Shown one piece after another: positions 22,111-33,145 of a DNA stretch of 64,000 bases. The position numbers and the translations under genes were made by a program. The notes below the pieces were generated by a model, which was given only the letters and a program-made list of their open reading frames with translations, was not told where the DNA came from and made no database searches. The stretch comes from Stomoxys calcitrans (taxonomy: Eukaryota > Arthropoda > Insecta > Diptera > Muscidae): assembly GCF_963082655.1 (NCBI RefSeq), contig NC_081553.1, positions 153,184,941-153,248,940 on the forward strand, given 5' to 3'. Within the stretch, counting starts at the first letter, position 1; every line of letters starts with the position of its first letter.

Positions 22111-22828
22111 GGCCTTTTTATTTCTTAAGCCCCTACAACAACATCAATCAATTTCTTAATATTTTATGACCAATTAGCGAAGAAAGCTCGATTTAATGAT
22201 TTTGGCATAAAATAGAACCTGCAGTCAAAAGATGTAGGATTATTGCCACACATTTATTTTTTTAATAGAAACTATCAATTGCAAAGAGACATTAAAACGG
22301 TTTATAGAAATCTCATTTTTTCGTTTGATTTTTGGGATATTAAAAATTGCTGACTTTTGACAAGCCAATTTTGCCCCAAAAAATGACGGAAAAAATTGTT
22401 GTAACTGGTTTCAATCATCTACTTTACGCCAATTAAATTTCATTACGATACCTGTTTCCTTACTCAAGCTAGATTTTATCTGAGGCAGCTATATTGTTGG
22501 GTATTTTTCGTTGTTAATGGGAACCTGGGCACACGGAGCAGCAGCAAGAGCCGTTGCCGTTGTATATTGTTCGAAGCCATTAATACAACTTCCAAAAGAT
22601 ATTTGCACTGTGTTGGCAATCAGTGTAAATTCAACTCTGACTTTATGACCAAATGTCACCGCCGATGTATCAGTTCCTGCACCCAGTAGCTATCACAATT
22701 TTCAAAAAAAAGAAATGAGGTATCTTTACCAATTTCACAGCATCAAGAATTTTGGCAATTTTCGATTTTGAAAATATGTGAGGTGAGCCCCTCCCAAAAT
22801 AAAATCCTAGCTACGTCCCTGCCTCCCA
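22111..22828. other. Unassigned sequence with a repeat edge
   Basis: Mostly nothing recognisable. The last 50 bp (about 22780-22828) end with CCTAGCTACGTCCCTG joined to a HINE-A at CTCCCATATA. The reverse of the same junction occurs at 37540. Confidence 0.4.
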
Positions 22829-23185
22829 TATAAACCGATCTCCCGATTTGACTTCTTGAGCCTTACAAGACGCAATTTTTGTCCGATTTAAATGAATGAA
22901 ATGAAATTTCGCATGTGGTGTACCGTTATGACTGCCAACAATTGTGCAAATTGCTGTCGAAATCAGTCTATAACCTGGTATATCTCCCATATAAACCGAC
23001 CTCTCGATTATCTTTGTTCTTTTCCTAGAAGCTTAAACTTTTGCTGTTTTGACAGAAGTATGGTATGTACAATAAAATTATGAACTCCAACCAAGTGTAT
23101 TTTCTATACATTTTTAGCATAATTCATGGTAGTGGGTTCCCTAGATTCGGCCCGGCCGAACTTATCACGCTTTCAAGTTTAGCGT
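22829..23185 (-). mobile_element. HINE-A copy, hairpin half
   Basis: Begins inside a unit (CTCCCATATAAACCGATCTCCCG) and runs to the hairpin TTCGGCCCGGCCGAA and the end CACGCTTTCAAGTT. The outer half is missing. Confidence 0.75.
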
Positions 23186-23475
23186 GATCACTAAATTTTA
23201 CAATTATTTCACACCTAATATGGCTGATGAGTAATTCTAAACCAAGTTACGAAACGCGTCTCATGGTGGTTGTTGTGTGTTGTGACCTCTGGCTTTCCTT
23301 TTCCATTAGCAAAGAAAAATTTCAGATCATTGATCTCGTCTCTTAAGAGAAAAAAGCAAAAATAATACTTTCTATTGGAAAAATTAGGAAAATGCTATGA
23401 AGCAAAGGAAAAGAAACAAACATAATATAGATAACTTTAAATTTTGTTGCAATTACCATAATTATATACATATTA
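23186..23475. other. Unassigned intronic sequence
   Basis: About 290 bp between two transposons. No gene, repeat end or conserved motif recognised. Confidence 0.35.
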
Positions 23476-24379
23476 AAGGGTGATTTTTTAGCTGTTAACT
23501 TTTTGGCAATGCTGGTTTAAAAAACTCACGCACGTTTCGTGTTTTGTTTCACTTTCAAACATCATCAGTTTGGTCTATAATTTAACCATGGATCGTCTTA
23601 GAAACGAACAACGCTTGCAAGTTATTGAATTTTATTGTCAAAATGCGTGCTCCGTTAAGAAAATTCATTGCGCGCTTTTTGTGTTCAGCGACGAAGCTAA
23701 TTTTTGGCCCAATGGGTACATAATAAATAAGCAGAATTGTCCATTTTAAAGTGAAGATCAGCCAGAAGCATTGCAAGAGCTAACAATGCATCCAGAAAAA
23801 GTCACAGTTTGGTGCGGTTTATGGACCGGTGGCATCATGGGACCCTACTTCTTCAAAGATAATGCGAATCGTAACGTAACTGTGAATGGTGAGCGATATC
23901 GTGCAAGAGCTTGACTTGCATGACATGTGGTTTCAACAAGACGTTGGCACATGCCACACAGCACGCGTAACAATGGACTTATTGAGAGGCGAGTGCGGCG
24001 AACATTTTATTTCACATTCGGGACCGGTCACTTGACAGCCTTAATCGTGCGATCCAACGCCTTTAAGCTATTTTTTGTGGGGCTATGTTAAAGCCCATGT
24101 CTATACAGACAAGCCCGCTTCAATTGACGCATTGGAAGACAACATTGAAGCATTTATTGGTGAAATACCGGCCGAAATGTTGGACAGAGTATACCAAAAA
24201 TGGACCATTTAAGTCGCAATCACGATCTACATTTGCATGAAATAATCCTCAAACAATAAACTATATGGACAGTACTATCGATTCAAATAAAGATTTCAGG
24301 CATTTTTGTATATGTTTTGTGTTTTTTTTTTTTTTGTTTTTTTGAAAAACTTTCCTATAGCTCTTAAAAAACCACACTT
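23476..24379 (+). mobile_element. Tc1/mariner-superfamily element, decayed, 904 bp
   Basis: Inverted ends AAGGGTGATTTTTTAGC and, reversed, AAGTGTGGTTTTTTAAG are flanked by TA (23474-23475, 24380-24381). The transposase starts MDRLRNEQRLQVIEFYCQNA at 23588, then most of the helix-turn-helix region is deleted. FVFSDEANFW carries the first aspartate and HPEKVTVWCGLW follows. Near 23925, WFQQD keeps the second aspartate. The third acidic position reads PTPLSYFLW, with Ser where Asp is expected. Frameshifts occur after 23900. It is not active. Confidence 0.75.
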
Positions 24380-24538
24380 TATATGTAACCTTCTGTTCAA
24401 AAAGAAGTTTTGTTTTTGAAAATAATAATTATTTAATTCATATTTTGAATTTACATGCTTTGCCATGTTTGTTTGCAATTCATCAAATTTTGTCAAATTA
24501 AAAATTTTCCCGGCGTTATCAGACCAAATCTAATAAAT

Positions 24539-25063
24539 AACAAGTAAAAGAGAGCTAGTATCGGCCGGGCCGAATCTTAGGAACCCACCACCATGGATTC
24601 TGCTAAAAATGTATACAAAGTAAATTTACTTGTAGCGCATAATTTAATTCTACATACCATAGTTCTGTCAAAACAACAAAAATTAAATCTTCTAGGAACC
24701 GAACAAAGACAATCGAGAGACCGGTTTATATGGGAGCTTTATCAGGTTATAGACCGATTTAAACCGTTCTTCGCACAGTCGTTGAAAGTCATAACAGAAC
24801 ACTACACACAAAATTTCAGCCAAACCGATCAAAAATTGCGGCTTCCAGTGGCTCAAAAAATCAAATCGGGAAAATTGTTTATATGAGAGCTATACCTAAA
24901 TCTGAACCGATATGGCCCATTTGCAATCCCCAACGACCTACATCAATAACGTTGGGACAATCAAGAATATATACTTTATGGGGCCTGAGACGAATATTTC
25001 GAGGTGTTACAAACGGAATGACTAGATTAGTCTACCCCATCCTATGGTGATGGGTATAAAAAT
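24539..25063 (+). mobile_element. HINE-A copy, complete, short
   Basis: Begins AACAAGTAAAAGAGAGC and the hairpin TCGGCCGGGCCGA; ends CCTATGGTGATGGGTATAAAAA. It contains about two internal units. The frame at 24593-24886 is read-through of the repeat. Confidence 0.85.
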
Positions 25064-26285
25064 TTACTAATGAAGCATTAAAGTGTAGCACATTAGCATT
25101 TCGTATTCAAAAACCTACAATAGCAGCTGAATAATTAAAGTGAGATTTTTGTGTTGTTTTGGTAGCCCTATGCCGTTTAAGTGTTAGTGCCGAAAAAAAT
25201 TTTGTTGCTTCGAATTTGTGGCAATCGGTTCCTGATATTATCAAAATTATTTGTTTAACAATTCCTAAAAAAATGGTGGAAATTGTTGTGGCAATTGTTC
25301 TTGTCACAATCAACTAGTATATAATAGAATGCAATTTTAAACATAAAAGTATTCTTAAATTTTTTAACGGGTTAGTTTGTTACGTTTGCTTGTTGCAGGG
25401 TGCATATTTCTAGAAGGTGTAGGGTGACACTGTGGCTTTGCCGGCTACTCGTCGATTTGGGTAGGTTCTTCACCGTGAAATACACTTGCAAACGAAAACA
25501 TAATTTCTTCGTGTCCAGAAATACAAAAAAAATGATGGACTGACAATATAAAAGAAAACACGACTAATAAAGGCCTACACTCGGGGATTAACGTCAGGCA
25601 TTTGGTTTGAGCTTCCCACCTCTTCCGCCGGCTAATAACCAGACAGCCATGTATTGTTTGATGCTCAATCATTCCAAAACAATACCCTACCAAAACAGTA
25701 CGTCTGACTGGTTATACCATTACTGGACCCCAGTGTTAAACCACTTTCTAACACTACTTATACCGATCATTTGCAACACCCTGTATCGACATCGAACAAA
25801 TTTACTCTGACATTCCCTGTCATTTTCTATAAGAGAGTGAGCGAAAAAGAATCTGTTTCAAAAAGAATTATATCTATATTATTATAATTCATTCATGACT
25901 ATATAAAAATGTTTAACAAAGAAATTCTTAAAACTAGGTTTATATACATGCATGTTTATTTACAATAAAAAATATTACAACAAAGTGAGATCGTAGATGC
26001 ATCTACCAAATAAAAAAGGTTTATTTTTTTTTTTTTTTTTTTTTTTTGTTTACTCACCCTTTAAGAGTACAGGCCTATGAAAAAAAACACTTTTTTATTT
26101 TTGAGTTCTCTTGGACAACTTGTTTTGGTTTTTTTTTTCTTCTTTTTTTCTCTTTAAAATTCTCTTTGACAACTCATATTAATATCATTCATTCTATATA
26201 CATTTTTTTCTCTTTAAGCAGCTGACTTGTTTCTCTAGTTTATAATCATACCATTCTTCATGCAAAAACTCTTGTATTTGAAGAA
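25064..26285. other. Transposon-poor intronic stretch with a poly-T run
   Basis: No transposon end or convincing gene. A run of about 29 T lies near 26019-26047, and the rest of 25870-26285 is T-rich on this strand. The frames at 25445-25693 and 25607-25810 overlap on opposite strands and resemble nothing I know. Confidence 0.4.
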
Positions 26286-26289
26286 AGGA

Positions 26290-26517
26290 AAACAAGTAAA
26301 AGCGCGTTAAATTCGGCTGTGCCTAACTTTGGATACCCACCACCTCGGGTATATATGTAAACCACATTTCATCAAAATCCAGTGAAAATTGCATACAGTA
26401 TGTCCCATAGCAGTTATATCGAAATATATTCCGATTTGGACCACATACTAATAAGTACAAGTCATTCTTCATTTGTGTATAACAAAATATTGGTACATTT
26501 AGTCGCTGTATCTAAAA
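26290..26517 (+). mobile_element. HINE-B fragment, hairpin end
   Basis: AACAAGTAAAAGCGCG, a mutated hairpin (TTCGGCTGTGCCTAA) and CCCACCACCTCGGGTATAT mark the end of HINE-B. After about 228 bp it is cut off by the start of a second HINE-B at 26519. Confidence 0.8.
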
Positions 26518-26518
26518 A

Positions 26519-27880
26519 CAAGTAAAAAGGCGTTAAGTTCGGCCGGGCCGAACTTTGGATACCCACCACCTCGGGTATATATGTAAACCACCTTTCGTCA
26601 AAATCGGGTGCAAAACTTAAACCTTATGTCCCATAGCAGAAATATGTGGAGGGGCTCAACTTAACTCTTTGTCCCAAATTTCGGCAACATCGGACAATAA
26701 ATACGCTTTTTATGGCCCCAAAACCTAAAACCGAGAGATCGGTCTATATGGCAGCTATATCCAAATCTGGACCGATCTGTGCGATAATGCAGAAGTATGT
26801 CAAGGGGCTTAACTTAACTTACTGTCCCAAATTTCGGCGACATCGGACAATAAATGCGCCTCTTATGGGCCCAAGACCCCAAATCGGAGGATCGGTCTAT
26901 ATGGCAGCTATATCCAAATCTGGACCGATCGGAGCCAAATTGACGGAGGATGTTAAAGGGCCTAACCCAACTCACTATCCCAAATTTCAGCAAAGTCGAA
27001 TAATAAATGTGGCTTTTATGGGCCTAAGACCCTAAATTGGAGGATCGGTCTATATGGCAGCTATATCCAAATCTGAACCGATCTGAGCCATATTGACGGA
27101 AGATGTCAAAGGACCTAACACAATTCGGAGGATTGGTCTATATGGCAGCTATGTCCAAATCTGGACCGATCTGAGCCAAATTGTCGGAGGATGTCAAAAG
27201 GCCTAACACAACTCACTGTCCCAAATTTCAGCAAAATCGGATAATAAATGTGGCTTTTATGGGCCTAAGACCCAAAATCGGAGGATTGGTCTATATGGCA
27301 GTTATATCCAAATCTGAACCGATCTGAACCAAATTGACAAAGGATGTCGAAGGGCCTAATGCAATTCACTGTCCCAAATTTCAGCAAAATCGGATAATAA
27401 ATGTGGCTTTTTTGGGCTTCGTCCCTAAATCGGAAGATCGGTCTATATGGCAGCTATAACCAAATCTGGACCGATCCGAGCCAAATTAACGAAGGATGTT
27501 GAAGGGCCTAACACAACTCACTGTTCCAAATTTCACCAAAATCGGATAATAAATGTGGCTTTTATTGGCCTAAGACCCTAAATCGGCGGATCGGTCTATA
27601 TGGGGGCTATATCAAGATATAGTCCGATATAGCCCATCTTGGAACTTAACCTGCTTATGGACAAAAAAAGAATCTGTGCAAAATTTCAGCTCAATATCTC
27701 TATATTTAAAGACTGTAGCGTGATTTCAACAGACACACGGACGGACATGATCGTCTTAGATTTTTACGCTGATCAAGAAAATATATACTTTATAGGGTCG
27801 GAAATGGATATTTCGATGTGTTGCAAACGGAATGACAAAATGAATATATTCACCCCTATCCTTCGGCGGTGGGTATAAAA
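26519..27880 (+). mobile_element. HINE-B copy 2, complete, with 153-bp units
   Basis: Begins AACAAGTAAAAAGGCG with the perfect hairpin TTCGGCCGGGCCGAA, then CCCACCACCTCGGGTATAT. GATCGGTCTATATGGCAGC (or its GATTGG variant) occurs at 26737, 26890, 27043, 27131, 27284, 27436 and 27589. All steps are 152-153 bp except one truncated unit. It ends with GTGTTGCAAACGGAATGAC and CGGCGGTGGGTATAAAAA. Because 153 is a multiple of three, a 129-codon frame (26646-27035) runs through several units. I do not regard it as a gene. Confidence 0.88.
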
Positions 27881-28142
27881 ATTACATAAAAAATAAAATC
27901 TCGCCTACTTAATACTGGTATTCTTTTTTTCTATTTGATAGAAAAACAATATTATTTTATTCCGGCCGCTTAAACTTCTCTTTCTTTGTTTTTCTTTTTG
28001 AAATTATGTATACCTATGTACATACATTAATCAATCCATTTTAGTTCACAGTTCCATCTTTTGTTATTCAAGATATTTAAAATTTTGTCTTACAAATATT
28101 TATTTATTTAAAAAAAATTAAATATTTTTTGCTATTATTTGC

Positions 28143-28196
<54 letters not shown>

Positions 28197-28218
28197 TTTA
28201 TTTTTTTTTTTTTTTTTT
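28143..28218. repeat. Microsatellite (ATT)n, (TTTA)n, (T)n
   Basis: Simple repeat: ATT units to about 28180, then TTTA units to 28200, then about 19 T. Confidence 0.95.
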
Positions 28219-28259
28219 GAATAGAATAGTTAACATTTATTATTTATTTTGATTAATTT

Positions 28260-28385
28260 TCATTTTCTGTAACCTTCTTCATCACTCGGTGTAACGGCAT
28301 AATCCGGTACCAAATAGGCATGATGGGGGAGAAGGAGGTCAATATTGGCTTTGAATTCCTCCTTTATTTTTTGTTTTCGTTTGTG
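28260..28385 (-). CDS. Possible terminal coding exon of an unknown nested gene
   Basis: On the minus strand a 41-codon frame begins right after CCCGTAG (a possible acceptor) and ends with TGA at 28260-28262. It starts basic (HKRKQKIKEEF), continues with IDLLLPHHAYLVPDYAV and ends TPSDEEGYRK, which reads like ordinary protein rather than translated repeat. AATAAA motifs follow within 25 bp of the stop. Against it: the pyrimidine tract before the acceptor is weak, no upstream exon was found and I do not recognise the protein. Confidence 0.25.
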   Translation of the reverse strand, partial: HKRKQKIKEEFKANIDLLLPHHAYLVPDYAVTPSDEEGYRK

Positions 28386-29730
28386 CTACGGGAACATCAT
28401 TTACATACAATTTCTTGTTGTAAATTTTTCGATTTTTTTTTGTTCTTGCATGCCTCGTTTTCTCTTTTTTCTTTATCTTTAGTTCCAACTTTGGTAGTTT
28501 ATTTTTTTTTCAAAACGTGTTTTGTTTTATATTATACTTAATGCACCATAATTATTAAGCTCTTAACATAACCTATGATTTTTCTTAGTTTTTGTTTTCG
28601 CAAATTGCCATTTATATATGGGACTGTTAAAGACTTTTTAAGTCTATATTCAAATTATATATAATTTTATTTGCTGTGGTTTAATTGTACTTTTTTGTTT
28701 AAAGACAGGCTTTATAAGTTTGTCAATTAATCTTTTTTTGTAAATTTTATATTTAGTTTGGCAAAGAAAAAAGATTTTGATAAAAAAAACGAAGCTCTTG
28801 TACTTTCGGCGGTTACTTGGCGAATCCCCTCATAAAAAAGCGAATGTCATTCAGAATAGTTCTTATTCTTATTCCTTTTCTCTCATTTTCCTATTCCCAC
28901 CATCTCCTCTTATCATCGTTTTACTTTCTCAGTTCATTCTATCACATCGATAAATAAGTTTACAACACTGCTTCGTCATAGAGATGCATTCTGCAATCAG
29001 CTGATCCACACCGTACAAAAAATGGGAGACACCAATTAAAAAGTGTTTATTTTTGTTTTCGACTATTTAGTTCTTTCATGGACATGTTTCGAAACATGTA
29101 TGTATACGCGTCCTCTCCAAATTATTTCGCAGACTCATAAAGAAATTGTTTCTGTCAAATTGTTTTTATTTTTAAAGTAGTTTAAAGTAGTTTTTATTTT
29201 TAAAGTATTTTAAAGTAGTGCATATTGTTAAGAGATCATTTTCCAAAGGATCGCAACATTCTCGTTGTATTTTCAACAGATTTTTATTGAGATATTTTAT
29301 TCGATAATAATATTATTTTACGAGTGTATGCAGAAATTATAATAAGTGAGGGTATTATTTGTTTAAAGTAGGCCAGATCCTACAATAACTTATGCTCTGA
29401 ACTGAACAAAGCCTTCATAAACCCTTAATAGGCTATTTAAAATTTGTGGATCCGGGTTTTGGTGCAAATGCCAATTAGTAGTTTATAAAGCCTAGATAAC
29501 TTTTTGTGAATACGGCTGTAACCCTTTAAATGCAATAGAATGTGATAGGTTTATGTTATTAAAGAACTTGTTAAATTGATAGCATATACGACGAAAGGGA
29601 TCATTGTTTGCAAAATTTGTTGTATAATATGTTATACATAATAGTTCAAAATTTCTGGTAAGTCTTATCGGGACATTGAAAAAAATTCTACTTAGAAGAA
29701 ATTCTGACTCAATTTTTCCATGAATGATAT

Positions 29731-31494
29731 TCATTATTATACATAAAAATCATTTTGTGTTTGTTTGTAGGTTGGTTTGTTTGTTTGTATGTTTGTGTGT
29801 TCCTTATAGACTCAGAAACGGCTGAACCGATTTTCTTGAAATTTTCACAGATGGTGCATAATGATCCCGTGGTGAAAATAGGGTACTACATTTTTTGATA
29901 TCTGAAGAGGGGGTGAACCCTCCCCCTTACCCTAATTTTCAGAAACGCCAGATCTCGGAGATGGGTAGTGCGATTTAAGCGAAATTTGGTGTGCTCTCAT
30001 AAAGTACCCTAAAAAAAAAATTTGGTATCCAAAATTAGGATGGGGTACCTAGGGGGGCTGCCCCACCCTAAAACCTACCAAACATATATTTAGACCAATC
30101 ACGGCAATATGGGACTCAAATGAAAGGTATTTAGGATAAGAAAACGTATCGGATACCCAAATGTTGGACCAAGTGCTAGGGGACCACCCCAAGCCCCAAA
30201 ACACCCCTAAATCGGACATATTTATCGACCATGGCAATATGGGACTCAAATGATAGGTATTTGCAAGTAGAATACGAATCTGATACCCTAATGTGGGACC
30301 ACGTTTCTAGGGGTCCACCCCTTTCCCAAAACACACCCCAAACAGGACTTTTTTACTGACCTTGGGAATATGGGGCTTAAATGTATTTGAATGTAGAATA
30401 CGAATCTGATACCCAAATATAGGACTAAGTGTTTGGGGGCCGCCTCTCACCAAAAATATCCCCCCATAGCAATATGGGGCTCAAATGAAAAGTCTTTGGG
30501 AGTAAAGCACGAATTTCATATCAATATTCGGGAAAAGTGTCTACAGGGAAACGCCCCCGCAACACCACCCAAATATTAAATATTTTCGGACTATTGCAAT
30601 ATGAGGCTCAAATAAGAGGAATTTTATATCCAATTTTGAGGGCAATGGCAATATGGGGTTCAAATAAATGATATATAGATATATGAGAATAGAGCACATT
30701 GCTGATATATTTTCCGCGCTTTATGTTTAGGGGACCACCCCAGTCCCCAAAACACCCCTTAATCGAGCATATTCACCGACCATGTCAATGTGGAGCTTAA
30801 ATGAAAGTTATTGGGGGGTAGAGCAAGAATTGATACCTATTTTCGGGACCAATTTTCTGGGGGTCTTCCCCTTTCCCAAAATACCCCACAAACAGCAATT
30901 TTTTACTGACCATCGCAATATGGGGCTCAAATAAAGGTATTTGGGAGTAGAATACGAATTTGATATCCAAATGTAGGACCATGTATTTAGGGCATCACCC
31001 CTTTCCCAAAACACCCCCAAAGGGGAAAAATTTTTCGACCATGCCAATATGTGGCTCAAATGAAAGGTATTTGAGATTAGAAAACGAATTTGATAACCTA
31101 TTTTAGGGCCATGTGTTTGGGGGACGCCTCATCCTGTAAACTCCTCTTAAGCCAATGGCAATATGGGGTTTAAATAAATGGTATTCGAGAGAAGATCACG
31201 ATGCTGATATTTTTTCAGGGCTAAGTATCTGGGGAACACCACTAAATCAGAAATCATGAGAATATCGGGCTGAAATGAAGTATTTTAAGAATGGAGTACA
31301 CCTTACATCCAAACTTAAATTAGTTGACTAATAAAGATCATATGGGATTCAGATAAAGGCACTTATATTGTTAAACTCTTAGTCAAGTAAGCATTGTATT
31401 TCACTAAAAGATCTTCGAAAATAAATATTCCAAGGAAACTTTTTTTCCATATAAAGTAAAAGAAGGCGCTGCGGAGCGAGCCCGGGTCAGCTAG
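29731..31494 (+). mobile_element. Helitron copy 3, complete, 1.76 kb, non-autonomous
   Basis: The 5' end is TCATTATTATACATAAAAATC, then GTTTGTTTG and GCTGAACCGATTTTCTTG. The middle is a series of decayed units of about 130 bp (CAATATGGG anchors near 30108, 30235, 30367 and 30471, and 30918, 31047 and 31158). The 3' end is GCGGAGCGAGCCCGGGTCAG then CTAG at 31491-31494, followed by T. No Rep/helicase frame; frames at 30049-31059 are unit read-through. It is the reference copy for the other three Helitron pieces. Confidence 0.88.
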
Positions 31495-31499
31495 TTCAT

Positions 31500-32160
31500 T
31501 ATAAAATTAACATTCAACATAACTCTCGGGCTTGACAATGTAGCTAGTGTAATAAGGTCCAGTCCTTAGAGGCAAAATAAAAGGAAATCCATAAGTAGCC
31601 CAAGGTCTTTAAATGAATTGACTGATTCAAGCTCATCGGATCCGATAAAATAATTTGTGATAAAAGGATTTCGTCTTGAAGAACGCATTATTTGCATTTG
31701 AAAATATTCAGTTGCATAAAGTTAATTTTGCACCATTCATAAAAGAGATCAAGATCGGACTGATCATCTGGGTCATTAAAAGACCTAAAAGTTTTCACAT
31801 CATCGGCAAACATCAAAATATTAGAATGCTTTATTATGTTAGGTTAATCAGTAATGAAAAGACAAAGCAAGATCGGGCCGAGATGGCTACCTTGGGGAAC
31901 ATCGGTGGAAACAATGATAGTTTTAGAGATCGCATTACCATATTTTACATTTTGTGAACGGCCAATCAGATATGAACATAGCCATATTAACACCGAATTG
32001 CAGAAACCATATAAATCTAATTTCATCATAAGAAGTGTATGATTACCTTTTTCGAACGCTTTACTAAAATCCGTGTATACGGTATCAGTTTGTCTATTAC
32101 CCCTGAAGGCATCATTGAGAACACATGCAAATTCCAACAATTTACATTTAATCATGTTTT
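31500..32160 (-). mobile_element. LINE reverse transcriptase fragment (jockey/CR1-like)
   Basis: At 31844-32155 the minus strand encodes the RT palm: YTDFSKAFEKGNHTLL (motif A), then GRSQNVKYG and VPQGSHLGPILLCLFI. After a frame change the catalytic box follows as LMFADDVKTF near 31800. Only the middle of RT survives, and the 3' side abuts the Helitron 3' end. It differs from LINE-A and LINE-B. Confidence 0.75.
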
Positions 32161-32561
32161 AATTTCATTTATTTTGTTACTAAGACATTTTCTCCAATAA
32201 ACCTCGAATTCCTAGTTATGTGTGTACTTCGCATAAGCTTAGTTGATACATCGGCATCTTGTTCGGGTTCTAGATTTAAGATGATTTATTTAATAAATGA
32301 ATAAATTTATTTAGTTAATGGCGAATACCTAAAACGGGACAAATAACAATTAATGAAAATTACCATAATTACATTTAGATTCACTTTCAACTGGCTTAAA
32401 AAACTTAAACTTAAAAAAACCTGATCGTGATGTTAAAGGCATTTCTTTTCTATGATTTTCTTACTCTCGATTGTTCTTTTTTGTTTAGTTTTCAAACAGA
32501 AGTTGCTTTTTATATATTCTTTTTATAATCGCCGTTGTTGAGTCAACTAAAGCTGTTTTTG
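32161..32561. other. Unassigned AT-rich intronic sequence
   Basis: No repeat end or gene recognised in these 400 bp. Confidence 0.35.
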
Positions 32562-32935
32562 GTTTTTATACCCTCCACCATAGGATGAGGTTATACTAGT
32601 TTCGTCATTGCATTTGTAACACCTCCTTATATTCGTCTAAGACCCCATAAAGTACATATATACTTGATCGTCATGACATTTTAAGTCGATCAAGCCATGT
32701 CCGTTTGTATATCGAAAGCACATTAACTTTCGAAGGAGTAAAGCTTGGCGCTTAAAATTTTGCACAAATACGTCTTATTAGTGTAGGTCGGTTGGAATAG
32801 CATAACAATTCTTACCCATTATCCTTTGTCTGCCTAAAAAGAGATACCGGGCAAAGATCTTGATAAATGCAATCCATGGTGGAGGGTATATAAAATTCGA
32901 TCCTGCCTAACTTACCAGATATCTACATTCTTGTT
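32562..32935 (-). mobile_element. HINE-A copy without internal units
   Basis: A short copy of about 374 bp. It begins TTTTTATACCCTCCACCATAG, goes through the conserved end segment, then directly to CCATGGTGGAGGGTATATAA, a decayed hairpin and CTTGTT. The 153-bp unit block is absent. Confidence 0.8.
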
Positions 32936-32959
32936 TGAACCACTGAGTGGAGCGGACGT

Positions 32960-33145
32960 TTTGTTATTTTGCACCACAATAATTGTTGTGTAACTCGTAA
33001 TAGGTCATCATTTTTGGAAGAAAAATTTAAGTCACTCAAGGTTGGCTACGACAGTCACTCCATTAGGCGGTTGATGATCTGCGTCTGTTTCCAGTGGAGC
33101 GGCAGGTCTAGAGCCCGGAGTAGGCTAAGACAACCAACCTCTTTA
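32960..33145 (+). mobile_element. LINE-B 5' UTR fragment
   Basis: GGTGATGATCTGCGTCTG-type sequence and CTAGAGCCCGG match 8600-8712, just before the LINE-B ORF1. Only this end is present. Confidence 0.6.

Larger units (their letters stand above)
27881..29730. other. Transposon-poor island in the scro intron
   Basis: About 1.85 kb without recognisable transposons. It holds the microsatellite at 28143-28218 and a possible minus-strand coding end at 28260-28385. The frame at 28320-28541 is a shadow of T-rich sequence. Candidate place for regulatory DNA or a nested gene. Confidence 0.4.

Noticed and set aside
26646..27035. 129-codon open frame with a 51-residue internal repeat
   Set aside because: It is created by the HINE-B 153-bp unit, which is a multiple of three. 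Other units contain stops, other copies do not keep the frame, and no domain is recognisable.
28320..28541. 73-codon plus-strand frame rich in Phe and Leu
   Set aside because: A product of T-rich sequence with no protein-like features.
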